From: Dendrolimus kikuchii
Lineage: Eukaryota; Arthropoda; Insecta; Lepidoptera; Lasiocampidae
Length of the DNA: 64,000 nt
Assembly: GCA_019925095.2 (NCBI GenBank)
Contig: CM034406.1
Coordinates: 18,084,888-18,148,887 of the forward strand
Direction of reading: 5' to 3'
Every line of letters begins with the position of its first letter. Position 1 is the stretch's first letter. Positions 52,855 through 63,916 of this stretch are shown here, in pieces. The notes beneath the pieces were generated by a model. The model ran no database searches and was not told the origin of the DNA. It saw nothing but the letters and a program-made list of their open reading frames with translations. The position numbers were made by a program, and so were the translations under genes.

Positions 52855-53405
52855 TCTAGGCGCTAAGAACCTCAGCCAGAAGGCCCAGCTCGCCATACAC
52901 AACGCGGTGCTGGTACCTACGCTCACGTATGGAAGCGAGAGTTGGGTATGGAAGAGAGAGCATGAAAGTAGAGTAAACGCGGTTGAGAAGCGAGCACTGA
53001 GCAAAATCTGCGGAGTGACGCTCGCGGACCGCGTTCGTAATACCGAAGTAAGAGGGAGAGTTGGTCTGAAGGAGGGTGTCGGGGTGAAGGTAAGGAAAGG
53101 AATGCTCCGGTGGTTCGGGCATGTGGAAAGAATGCATGATGAAAGAATGACTAAACAGATATACAATGCAAAAGTGGATGGATGCAGAAGTCGTGGAAGG
53201 CCACGACACACCTTCCATGATCAAATTGATCGTGTACTAGCGGAGGATGATGTCAGGAGCCTTAAGAACAGACGAGCGTGCATGATAAGAGTTATGAATG
53301 TCAAAGAAGCAAGTGAGGTGTGTAAGAATGGGCCTAAATGGCGCTCTGTTGTTCGTGCCTACCCCGCAAAGGAACTGGCGTGAAGTTATGTATGTATGTA
53401 TGTAT
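52855..53405 (+). mobile_element. LINE-T copy 11
   Basis: The second-longest copy starts upstream of the LVPTLTYGSESWVWK segment and is open to the native stop at about 53383. Duplication gtacgtaagct at 52844-52854 and 53406-53416. Confidence 0.92.
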
Positions 53406-54106
53406 GTACGTAAGCTGAATTGGCCAGTTTGCGAACTAAACTAAACAAAAATAAATATTTCTGATGAGCAGCACGTGTTATGGCTATCATCTGCGCTTGT
53501 CCGGTCGATAATAATTATGAAAACCGAATGCGGTTAACCGCTGTACGTACCCCAGCCACTATACTAATATATTATGAGACATAATAAAATCGCTCGTTTT
53601 CAAACTGCTCTCCAAATGTAAGAAATTACGATCTTAAAACAGCCACTGAAACAAGTCGCTAATGCTTGTATTGAGAGCTGTTACATTTTTCTGCGGTTTC
53701 CACCCCCTCGCGTTTAATCGCAGTACGTGATAAGCCAAAAGAACAATGACACGACAAGAGAGAAAGAAAAGAAAAAACCGAAGAGATGATCACGGACTGG
53801 ATAAGATTTAACATTGGGATGATGATGTTAACGTATATTTTTTAGAGATCAATAGAGATAAAAGTTAATAACTGTTATTACATTTTTGTGTCAAGATCGT
53901 GAATAGAAAACCGGGCCTAAAGCGGTCGCTTTTGGAGAATCGCTTAGAGAAATAGAGACAAGCCTAGATAAATTGGTAGGTCAAGATATAGTATGAAGTT
54001 CAACTTTATTTTGATACTTGGCACATAATATACTTGACATAGGCATCTTTTTTTTTTTTATTCCGTATAGGTTCGCGTTTGACCATTATCTCGCTCGATT
54101 TGAGCG

Positions 54107-54385
54107 GAGATATGGTCTAAGATCAAAGGGCGCGGGTTCGACCCTGGCCGGAACGCATGCACCGCTTAGGCAGTTTTCTGACCTAATGTGCATATTGTTA
54201 GGATTACCACGTGCTAATAACGGTGAAGGAAAACATCGTGATGCAACCTGCACATTGAGATAACCGATGTGTCAAACCTGCCAAGCCGCCTTGGACAAGC
54301 GTGGCGGGTATACTGTCCGTTCCCCCCCTATAGTGGGAGGCCCGAGCCCAGCAGTGGGACATTTATGGGCTGCTATTATTATTAT
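54107..54385 (+). mobile_element. SINE-Q copy
   Basis: Plus strand, 5' part lost or replaced. The B-box-like GGTTCGACCC is at 54135-54144, the body is as in the 11330-11614 copy, and the TTATTATTA tail is long. Confidence 0.7.
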
Positions 54386-54919
54386 TATATATGGTCTAAG
54401 ATCGAGCCCGCTTACCTAGAAGGTAAGCGTACTTCTCTACATAAGCTCTACTTATGTAGGAGCTGACAGAATTATGTTTTTCACTACGCCATTGTCATAC
54501 GAAGTAATCTTCTGTGACGTAGGACATAACTAAATTAAGACACAATTATCGCACCAGATCGAAAAAATGTTTGATAAAAATCACGTAACCACACCTTAAG
54601 ACTACTATAGATAAGATAACAAGTTCACGGAAACAAAACCTGTTGTCACATTTTACGTCGCTGTGAGAACTAAACACTACATCAACTCAATAGGTGTTGT
54701 GCTCCTAATCCTTCTGCGTTAATGTTAGTTATTGTGGCCAATTCGTCACAGCGTTAAAAAATAACGCCGTCAATGATTGACAAGGTGGTTACACACTGGT
54801 CCAGGCGGGCATGAAAACAATACGCACGCGCCGGTGTGTACGCGCAATACAATTAAATTGTCTATGACAATCACTCTTGGTCCACGGCCAACCGCCAATG
54901 TTCATAAAACTCACGACGG

Positions 54920-55275
54920 TACAAAAAATGAACTATTGTAATCGCTACTAAAAATTATTGAAATAAGCTTTTTTAAAAAGGTTTTTAAATACAAGCTTTT
55001 GAGATCCTGAATATCATGTAGCAGCAGAGTGCTAGCCAAGACAAGTAAAACGAGCCCAAACACGACGGGTCTATCTTGTTTAGTACAGGAGTTCCTATGG
55101 CCACCTTCCGACTCTATCATCAGATCAACTCCATGGTACCATATTATTACATTGTCACGCGATATACATATGCGTGCAAAATTTCAGCTCAATCCGAAAC
55201 CGGGAAGTTGGTCAAATTTAACTTGCAAGATTCCACCCGAACTTACATACATCCAGTGCAAGTAAATTAAAAGCT
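54920..55275 (+). repeat. Dispersed repeat REP-E, copy 1
   Basis: It contains AGCAGAGTGCTAGCCAAGAC, CCTATGGCCACCTTCCGACT and GCAAAATTTCAGCTCAATCC, then a tail ending AAAAGCTTGTAAA. Inverted copy at 61838-62125. Confidence 0.72.
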
Positions 55276-55404
55276 TGTAAAATTGCAAAAATTTGAAATA
55301 CGCGTGTTATTATAGAAAAGGGTGCTTCATTGAATTTCTTACGCTTCAGAGATGAATTTTTGAATTAGGCCCTCAGGGCCAAATATAAAACTACAAAATT
55401 ACGA

Positions 55405-55622
55405 ACGCAGAAGTCGTGGAAGGCCACGGCACACCTTTCATGATCAAATTGATCGTGTACTAGCAGAAGGCGATGTCAGGAGCCTTAAGAACAGACGAGC
55501 GTGCATGACAAGAGTTATGAATGTCAAAGAAGCAAGTGAGGTGTGTAAGAATAAGCCTAAATGGCACTCTGTTGTTCGTGCCTACCCCGCAAGGGAACTG
55601 GCGTGAAGTTATGTATGTATGT
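55405..55622 (+). mobile_element. LINE-T copy 12
   Basis: The fragment starts at the RSRGRPRHTF segment and ends in a TATG tail. Duplication aaaattacga at 55395-55404 and 55623-55632. Confidence 0.88.
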
Positions 55623-55882
55623 AAAATTACGAAAAACTCTCAAAGGGGACTTGGGCCCGATTTTAGACTTGTTTACCTTCGTTTGACGTTTAAGATTCCT
55701 TCAGAGACGTCGATCCTTAGAAGCTGCAATATGATTTGATGTCGTGTTTTTATTCCAAAAGCAGCCAATTCGATTTTTGATAAGGGTAATAGATTTTTCA
55801 AAAACCTAGTAATACCACTTTAGGTTTCGTTTATATCGTTAATATCCTTTGATTTTTTTTTTGTTATTTCGTATAATAACTA

Positions 55883-56235
55883 GTAGTCGCCCAGCGGTTG
55901 AAATTCGACCATAATTAATTTATAACTTTGAACATTATTATTCTGTTGTCAAAGACTATACTTCTATAATCACAGATTTCGCCAAGGCTACACTGTTAAT
56001 TTGACTTTAACAATAAACAAAAGAGTATATATGCGTGTGTGTGTGTCAAATACATGGTAGTGTGTGTAATGTTTTTTTATTGATTTAATATATTTTTTAT
56101 GCATAATTTAAAAAAAATATTAGCATTTTGCACTCCTTCTTTACATAAACTATAAGAGTGCGAAATTTCATACTCCTCCGTCCGCGCAATTTTCGTAAAA
56201 AGAGTTACAAAGTTTTTGCTTCACTTATTAATATA
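55883..56235 (+). repeat. REP-H copy interrupted by SINE-P
   Basis: Near full length; the last bases are replaced where the SINE-P copy 56250-56491 inserted. Confidence 0.7.
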
Positions 56236-56249
56236 ATGATAATCATCAT

Positions 56250-56491
56250 CGGCAGACAAACACACATAATATTGTATACATATCCCCAAATTAAGCAAGT
56301 TACGCTTGTGTTATGGATAATATCCAACGGACTACTCTGGGGCCGATACCAGCCACCCAGAGTATATACCTAGTACATAACAGAGAAAATTAGTTTCCGA
56401 AATTTACCATGCCAGGAATCGAACCCGAAACCTCTACGTTGTAGTGAGGTAGGCCGGCAAAGGCTTAACCCGCTCAACCACAGAAGCCGTC
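56250..56491 (-). mobile_element. SINE-P copy
   Basis: Near full length, minus strand, inserted at the 3' end of a REP-H copy. Several substitutions (AATACC, AACCCG) show age. Confidence 0.8.
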
Positions 56492-56715
56492 ATAGCTAAG
56501 GAATTGGTCCCAAAGGCCCACTTGAAATATTCAATACATACGTTATCTGTCAATATTTGACGTCATTAACAACGTCGCATTAACGCAATAAATCCTTGAC
56601 TACACACACTAACATTATCCCAGATGTAACAGGGACATTAAAAATACAAATATTATTACAGCGACAAATCATTACATCACAATCGATCCCCTAAACATAA
56701 ATCAATCACACACGT

Positions 56716-57000
56716 ACCTTTTAAAAATTATACACCGCACTATTCACAATAATAAATTCAACAAATAAATCCCGTTTAAACTCACTGTTATTTTATTATA
56801 ACTGCGATTTTAATACGTTACATTCAATATGTTCCGAATTCGATTTACACACGCTCGCAATTTCATCGGCGCCTGCGCATCGCCGCGGCGTACGTTGCGC
56901 GGATGCGGCCGAAATGCGACTGGTCAGCGACCGTGAAGGCGAAACGTTTATGCAATCCGCTGCTCGGGCTAGCCCGTTCGTTTCAGTGTCACTAAAGATG
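56716..57000 (-). promoter_or_regulatory. CpG-rich candidate promoter with non-coding first exon
   Basis: Positions 56830-56990 are strikingly rich in CpG within an AT-rich window and include GCGCCTGCGC, close to an NRF1-type site. On the minus strand this runs into an AT-rich stretch ending AAAAG|gtacgtgtg at 56718, a good donor. The region has no ORF worth the name on that strand, so it would be a 5' UTR exon. It could belong to bolA2, 22 kb downstream, but it could also drive another gene or transcribe the other way. Confidence 0.4.
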
Positions 57001-57294
57001 GTGACATTATGACTAAGTTCCTATATCTCGCGATCCATTCATTTGCCTTCCTAGACTTCCTACTGGTTAAAGTTTGACATTAATTCCATATATGTATATT
57101 TTGAAAACAGTAATTCTTGGCGTCTCCTTGACATCCACTCTCACCTTAGGGTCTTGCATTGCGGCAAAAAACTGGACATACTCTCGAAGGTGAGACGGTA
57201 ATTAACACCGGAACAGCTGCTGGTGCTGTATAAAGCACAAATACCGAGTATGTGTGGATAATTGTTCTCATCTTTGAAGGCTCAGCCAAATTAA

Positions 57295-57410
57295 AACAAG
57301 GGATGCTGGAGATCGCGCGAAGTGGCGTAGAAAAAGTAAAAAAGTAGACCCCAGCCTTCGCTGTGTACGCTCCGAATTCAATTGGGATTTAACGCTCGGA
57401 TGATGTTGCA
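57295..57410 (+). mobile_element. LINE-D 3' fragment
   Basis: A short remnant with RDAGDRAKWRRKSKK and the same native 3' end (GATTTAACGCTCGGATGATG). A smaller scrap of the same end lies at 53790-53825. Confidence 0.55.
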
Positions 57411-58029
57411 TTCCCGACTAAGATTCGAACTCAAGTCATTTGTATGAAACAAGAGTGTATTGGATTGGCACTGATGAGAGATTTCAGTCTAAATCCTATG
57501 GATACTGGTGCCATTCAAACAATTCTGTCCGAGCCCACATCAGAAATATTTCAACGGCTGGTTTAATTGGAGTCCTTCATCAGTGACTGCCTTTGTTTTT
57601 ATAATATAATGTATGTAGAGTAAGTTAGATTAGGGTACGATGGGATGGGGTCGAGCAGAGGAGTCTTCACCCCTGTCGTCGAAGTGAGTTAGCTCTTCCA
57701 GGGGCTTTCTTAGGCACTTATTGCGCTAGGATCGGCGTGGGCGTAACTACGTTCTAAGTCTCATGCCTTTTGCCTGAAAAAAAAGGGTACGATGGGGTTG
57801 ATGTATTCATGTGGATAAAACCCCCCCAAAAAAAAAGAATAAAAAAAACATTCTTAATGACATTAAACATTGACAGATACCTCATGTACACTAATGTAAC
57901 TAATCGTTAACGCGTTATTTTTTAACGCTATAAGTACGCATTTATGGTGGGGCTTCATCTGTGATAATGTGACAGATATCTGCCGTTTAACGCTTTTAAT
58001 TGTTGATGACGTTAAATATTAACAGATAA

Positions 58030-58425
58030 TGTATGTACATTACCATTATCCGAGCGTTGAATTCTGGTTGTGTTCGGAGCATTCGCTTCGAACGTCCAGG
58101 GTCCGCTTTCCTACATTTTCTTCTCCACTTCGCGCGGTCTTCGGCATCCCTTATACTGAGAGCATTGGTACGCATGTCATCTTTCACAACGTCGAGCCAG
58201 CGGTTTTTGAGCCTACCCCCTTTGACCGGGAGACTAGACCGCTAAATTTGTTCCCCACATAATTAGCCGGTCTGCATAAAACGTGGCCATGCCAGCGTAA
58301 GCGACACTCTTGCAAGTTGTCTGTTGTATCACGGACATGAAGACTGCAGCGGATGCGGGAGTTCCTGACGCGATCTTTTCGCATGACTTTACGCATCCAT
58401 TGCACCCTGCTAATGTCACTTGTAC
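58030..58425 (-). mobile_element. LINE-D relic, RT C-terminus (fourth family)
   Basis: The minus-strand frames read VMRKDRVRNSRIRCSLHVRD, LQECRLRWHGHVLCRPANYV and, after frameshifts, DDMRTNALSIRDAEDRAKWR and KCRKADPG, then FNARIMVM. This is a LINE ORF2 C-terminus distinct from LINE-T and LINE-B. It is inactive. Confidence 0.7.
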
Positions 58426-59153
58426 AGTCAAAATTTTGTTGTTTTGTTTGTTGGAAGTTTACTCTAGCTTAAATTGTAATCTGCTGTCCATATATGTCAT
58501 TAATATTGGAACGAAGTTCCTTATCGCGCGTTGTGAAAGGGGGCTAGACGGAAAAAATTCTTACGAAAAGTTGTCACGACACTTTTTGCTATAGTAAGCT
58601 ATTGTAAGCTGTGCGGCGTCGCATGTTTCTCTGTCTGTCTGTCTGTCTCTCTCTCTCAATTCCAATTACAATTCCTTCACTAATTAATCGAAAGGAACTT
58701 CGTTCCATCCGGGTGTCCCTTGACACCTCTCAAGTTTTTTTTTTCTTTGAAATTCTGATTCAAAATAAGTCCCGTTGGAGAACACTTTTTGAAGGTCATA
58801 CATATAAGTTTAAATTTAATTTTAACTCCCCAGCAACATGTCTAGCTAGAAATTGTATTTCTTTATATTTCTTATTCTAATTATATCTCAAGTTCTTTTT
58901 TTTCTATAAGTTTTATACAGAAGTATGATACAGAATTACTTTTTAAAGAATTAATGGAGTTGTAGCTAACAGTGTATACTCATATGACAAAGACACAATA
59001 AAAGGAAAGAAGAATATTATTATAGTTATAATAATGACATGACGTACTAAAATTTTATGCTGCAACATATCTCCATAAATTCCTTACAAGCTTGGCAAGA
59101 TAAAAACGTTTTTTGCTTCAGGCAATTATTAGTAGATACGTTAAGAATTTTTT

Positions 59154-59283
59154 TTGATTGAGTCCGGTTGCCTGAAAGAGATCGCTCTTAGCGATAAGGC
59201 CGCCTTTTGTTTTACCAAGTATGTAAGAATTGTCTTGTTGTGTATTTTTGTAATTTGTGTTTTGGTGAACAATAAAGTGTTAC
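59154..59283 (+). repeat. LINE 3'-UTR-like fragment (GATCGCTCTTAGCGATAAGG type)
   Basis: A short hairpin GATCGCTCTTAGCGATAAGG-type sequence followed by a T-rich stretch and CAATAAAG. Related pieces at 4195-4275 and 49160-49195 (GGGCGGTCTTATCGCCAAAG). I recall such sequences as LINE 3' ends in Lepidoptera. Confidence 0.5.
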
Positions 59284-59290
59284 ATCTATC

Positions 59291-59795
59291 TGTTACAACT
59301 CAGGTTCCGACAAAAACAAAATCCACCTGCATATCTGTAAGAACACATTTTTTTACCTGTCGGCATTTGAACTAATTGTAATTCTCTTATGATCGTCTTC
59401 TTTTGTTTACTTATATACTGGCACACGTTTCTAGAGAACAGCCCATTGTTTCATTATACTCGTTTATGGCTGCTTACGGCCGATTCAGTAGCCAGGTGTT
59501 TCGGATTACGTCGGCTACAATACGGGCACAATTGTATTTGTGAGGTATAAAACGACGGCCTGATGGGGAGAGGAGGCCGTCGAGCGAGAACCACGTACAG
59601 CGCGAGACGCGTGTACAATCGGGAAACTATTAGTGACTGACTTTGCGCGTTTTATTGAATTACGACCTTCTGCATTACGTTTGGATTTGTTGTGTTCGGT
59701 TATATTTGTACATGTGTTATACGTGTTTGTATAGTTCTAATAAACTCTATAATAATTCCAACGGCATTTTAATTCGAGTCTCGCAACTCGTCACA
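59291..59795 (+). mobile_element. Solo LTR 5
   Basis: 505 bp with TGTTAC...GTCACA ends and 4-bp duplication tatc (59287-59290 and 59796-59799). TATA box GGTATAAAACG at about 59547 and AATAAACTC at about 59739 give the usual promoter and polyadenylation layout of an LTR. Confidence 0.8.
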
Positions 59796-59842
59796 TATCC
59801 CTTGCAACATATTCACCTCCGTGAAACGCAACTCTTGCTCGT

Positions 59843-60105
59843 ATATAGATAACGTATTGTAATACTTGCAACAACTCAGAAGGGTTTATGGTAATAAAAG
59901 AACAGCAGCTGGTCACATATTTATAATCAGTGAACCTTAGGGTTTTAACATATTTTATACATTGACTCTACACAAACATTTTTTTTTTAAAGACCTCGCC
60001 ATCCCTCCAACAGTTTTTACAGTATCAGAAACTTAGCAAATTGGCACAACTGATAGCAGATTAAGTTATTGATAAACTATTTTAATTAAAAGGTTTATGA
60101 ATGAC
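59843..60105 (-). repeat. Dispersed repeat REP-D, copy 2
   Basis: Inverse of 36228-36465; starts about 45 bp after solo LTR 5. Confidence 0.7.
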
Positions 60106-60512
60106 AAGGATTTAATACATTATTGTTTGGAAATTTTAGATAATCCCAATTAATATTATAAATGCGAAAGTAACTCTGTCTGTCTGTTCCGTTTTCACGG
60201 AAAAACTACTGGACCGATTTGACTGAAACTCAGTATATATATATTTTTGATGCCGAGAATGAACATAGGATATTTTTTATCCCGAAAAATTGGATAGTTT
60301 CCGGGATAAAAATATATTTGTCTTTTTGTTTGTTATCCTTTTATGAAAAGACTATTGGGCCGATTTGGCTGAAACTCGTAACATATATAATTTGAATACC
60401 GAGAGTGCCCAAGGGATACTTTTTATCCCGGATAATGGGATACATTTTGGGATAGATTTATGTAAAGTTTATCCCGGAAACTAGGACAGGTTTTGTGATT
60501 TTGTCCATTCCG

Positions 60513-60980
60513 TCCACTGGGTCCACTGGGTCCACTGGGTCCACTGGGTCCACTGGGTCCACTGGGTCCACTGGGTCCACTGGGTCCACTGGGTCCACTG
60601 GGTCCACTGGGTCCACTGGGTCCACTGGGTCCACTGGGTCCACTGGGTCCACTGGGTCCACTGGGTCCACTGGGTCCACTGGGTCCACTGGGTCCACTGG
60701 GTCCACTGGGTCCACTGGGTCCACTGGGTCCACTGGGTCCACTGGGTCCACTGGGTCCACTGGGTCCACTGGGTCCACTGGGTCCACTGGGTCCACTGGG
60801 TCCACTGGGTCCACTGGGTCCACTGGGTCCACTGGGTCCACTGGGTCCACTGGGTCCACTGGGTCCACTGGGTCCACTGGGTCCACTGGGTCCACTGGGT
60901 CCACTGGGTCCACTGGGTCCACTGGGTCCACTGGGTCCACTGGGTCCACTGGGTCCACTGGGTCCACTGGGTCCACTGGG
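60513..60980. repeat. 9-bp minisatellite, 52 identical copies
   Basis: TCCACTGGG is repeated 52 times (468 bp) without a visible change, followed by one variant unit. Because the unit is a multiple of three and contains no stop, both strands stay open for over 180 codons (Ser-Thr-Gly on plus, Asp-Pro-Val on minus). Neither frame has other coding signs. Confidence 0.95.
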
Positions 60981-61343
60981 TCCACTTGGACCATGTTATC
61001 TATTTTGTCATTTTTGTCAAGTTTTGTCATTTATGTAGTATACATATAGACGGGGGTGGTATAGTTTGCGATATAAAATGAAGTAAATCTTTCGCGGGCA
61101 AATACATACAAATTTAATACAATGTAACCTGTACCACTTGCTTTTTAAACAAGAGACACGCACTAGAGGTTGACCCGCGGCGCAGCCGCGGGGTAAACTC
61201 TAGTATTTTATATAAAATATTATATTTAAAGTTTTACATGTAATAAAATAATTCGAACACAGTAACAATCTATCGCGTCTGCCAACATGAAAATAAAATG
61301 TAGTGAATACCGTCCATATACAATGGAGAAATTTTGAATTATA

Positions 61344-61404
61344 CATACATACATACATACATAACTTCACGCCAGTTCCCTTGCGGGGTAGGCACGAACA
61401 ACAG
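61344..61404 (-). mobile_element. LINE-T copy 13, 61-bp remnant
   Basis: Only the last ~40 bases of the element and its TGTA tail remain, yet the insertion is flanked by a perfect 14-bp duplication (aattttgaattata at 61330-61343 and 61405-61418). It is a very early abort of reverse transcription. Confidence 0.88.
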
Positions 61405-61637
61405 AATTTTGAATTATAATCTACACAATTACCTAATCATATTAGAGAAATATATTGTTACATAAAATTATGGTAAATTATGAAGAACCACTCTATACAA
61501 AACACGCGCTAATCACAGAATAAATAAAAAATATAACATTATTACTCAATTAAGGAAATGGCCGATGGTATCGTTTAGAAATAAGAGGGTACATAACAAA
61601 ATTAATTATTAACCTTAAAAAGAAAACACGACAAGAA

Positions 61638-61783
61638 CATATCGCACCCTTAGAATTATCGAGACCCAATTCAAAATATCAAGTTATTCAATTTTGTACC
61701 TTATTTTTTATGCAATAGATATTTAAATCCAATGACTCAAAATTTTGACTTAGGTCTCTATAATTTTAAGGGTGCGATATATG
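61638..61783. mobile_element. Small inverted-repeat element
   Basis: The ends CATATCGCACCCTTA and TAAGGGTGCGATATATG are inverted copies of about 30 bp with several differences. The core is AT-rich and non-coding. Confidence 0.6.
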
Positions 61784-61837
61784 CAACTAAATAAATGTAA
61801 CAGTACCTATGCGGCTATTCGCTAACGGCGATCTTTT

Positions 61838-62125
61838 TACAAGCTTTTATTTAACTTGCAATGGATGTACCTATGTTTGTATGTAACCAACTTCCCGGTT
61901 TCCGATTGAGCTGAAATTTTGCACGCATATGTATATTGCGTGACAATGCAATAATATGGTACCATGGAGCTGATCTGATAATGGAGTCCGAAGGTGGCCA
62001 TAGATACTCCTGTACTAAACAAGATAGACCCGTCGTGTCTGGGCTCGTTTTACTTGTCTTTGCTAGCATTTTGCTGCTACATGATATCCCGGATCTCAAA
62101 AGCTTGTATTTAAAAACATTTTTTT
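61838..62125 (-). repeat. Dispersed repeat REP-E, copy 2
   Basis: Inverse of 54920-55275. The frames on both copies give similar peptides, but with stops and no start, so this reflects shared ancestry and not a gene. Confidence 0.72.
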
Positions 62126-62257
62126 AACGCTTTAAATAAGACGCACGGTCAATATTTTTAACATCACCGCAGTTGCGACAGCAGCATTAGACATGGTTAC
62201 TAACGCTAGCAGCTGGAGCACGGGCATGAAATAAGGCGTGGGTTTTATTAATCCAAC

Positions 62258-63035
62258 TACCTGTGCCCGCGACGTCGTCCGCGTGGAATTTGCTTACAAA
62301 ACCCTCCGATTTTGAAACATTCTTCATTGGTGCTCTGCTCCTATTGGTCTTAACGTGATGATATATAGCCTATAGCCTTCCTCGATAAATGGGCTATCCA
62401 ACACTGTAAGAATTTTTCAAATCAGACCAGTAGTTCCTGAGATTAGCGCGTTCAATCAAACAATATTAGTATATTTGGCTACAACACTAATACTTACATT
62501 TTAAATATCGCGATATCTTTTGAATGAAACATCCGAATTGAGTAATTCAAAAAGTCCTAGAAAGGTATTGAATTCGTCTTGAATATGGAGTAATTTATTT
62601 TGATAAGGATTAATACCAAGGTACAAAATAAAGAGTTTTTGAAGCGACGGCATTTTAATTATTTAAAAAAATAAAAGAAAACAATTATTGTGAGATAACT
62701 ACAATAGTTAGACATATGGTTATCCGATATTTTTTGTAGACAATTATATGTTCTGCAAAGTGATAGTATAATACATTGTTTTGTTGTATCATGAATAGTT
62801 TTCGCAGCGCACACCGTGTAAGAATTTTTTCGGGTCATTTTTTTACACCTTGGGTTACATACATTATTGGACTTTTAGTAAGGATCTCTAATTTTTTTTA
62901 AATATAATATAGCCTATAGCCTTCCTCGATAAATGTACTATTCAACACTGAAAGAGTTTTCCAAATCGGACCAGCGGTTCCTGAGATTAGCGCGTTTAAA
63001 CAAACAAACTCTTCAGCTTTATAATATTAGTATAG
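62258..63035 (+). repeat. Two REP-T2 copies
   Basis: Copies at 62258-62470 and about 62815-63035, separated by AT-rich sequence, both plus strand. Confidence 0.62.
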
Positions 63036-63207
63036 ATATAGATGTAAAGGATTACAATAAAACTCGTTACAGCTGTTACACTAATTACTACACAAAGTAC
63101 ATTGGTATTATCATATTTCGTAATTGATCTTGTTTATAACCTTCCACTTATGGCAACACACTGTTGATCGTAATCTTTAAAGCAATTTAACAAAATTTAT
63201 GAAACAC

Positions 63208-63680
63208 TAGCTGATGCCCGAGACTGCGTCCACGTAGTGCGGTTTTTTAACAATCCCACGGGAACTCTTTAATTTTTCGAGATCAAAAGTATCCTATATG
63301 TTGACCGGAGATATAAGCTACCACCGTACAAAATTTCATTTAAATCGGTCAAGTCGTTTCGGAGACTAGCCGGTACAAACAGACAAACAGAGAAAGAAAA
63401 ATTTGAAAAAAATCTAAATTAGTTCTATTTCACTTCTTACATCCCCTGACTCGGTTTTTAGCAAATTTTTTTCTTTGTACAGAAATTGATCGTGTACTAA
63501 CAGAAGGTGATGTCAGGAGCCTTAAGAACAGACGAGCGTGCATGACAAGAGTTATGAATGTCTAAGAAGCAAGTGAGGTGTGTAAGAATAAGCCTAAATG
63601 GCGCTCTGTTGTTGGTGCCTACCCCGCAAGGGAACTGGCGTGAAGTTATGTATGTATGTACAGAAATTTGACCTCTACAA
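63208..63680 (+). repeat. REP-T1, split copy
   Basis: Same repeat as 22395-22730. Removing LINE-T copy 14 and one duplication restores continuity. Confidence 0.78.
63488..63656 (+). mobile_element. LINE-T copy 14, nested in another repeat
   Basis: It starts within [14 protein letters not shown] and carries an in-frame stop (TAA at about 63563). Duplication tgtacagaaatt at 63476-63487 and 63657-63668. It interrupts a repeat whose uninterrupted copy is at 22395-22730. Confidence 0.88.
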
Positions 63681-63812
63681 TGTTACAAAAGGTTACTTAT
63701 TAAAATACGTTTCTTTATGGGTATAATTTATGAAAGTTTATGATAATTTTAAAAAAATATGTTAGGGTCCATCCTTTAAATAATAACCCCAATCATCAGT
63801 TTTTAATAATTA

Positions 63813-63900
63813 ACGGTCTTATTCATAGAAAGTTAGAGTAAGTTCGAACGCATTTTTAACAACCATATAGAAGCGTTCAAATTTACTCCAACAATATATC
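63813..63900. mobile_element. Decayed copy of the 99-bp foldback MITE
   Basis: The left arm matches 9273 onward (ACGGTCTTATTCATAGAAAG). The right arm is only partly kept (AGAAGCGTTCAAATTTACTC). Confidence 0.65.
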
Positions 63901-63916
63901 AGTAATGCATTTTTAT

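Noticed and set aside
54920..55275. Conserved coding region suggested by similar peptides at 54920 and 61838
   Set aside because: The two are inverted copies of one repeat; both strands carry stops and no start or splice logic is seen.
60513..60980. CRISPR-like regular repeat
   Set aside because: The repeat is a contiguous tandem array with no spacers, in a eukaryotic genome.
60458..61049. Two long overlapping ORFs (Asp-Pro-Val and Ser-Thr-Gly repeat proteins)
   Set aside because: Both are reading frames through a 9-bp minisatellite whose unit lacks stops; no other coding sign.
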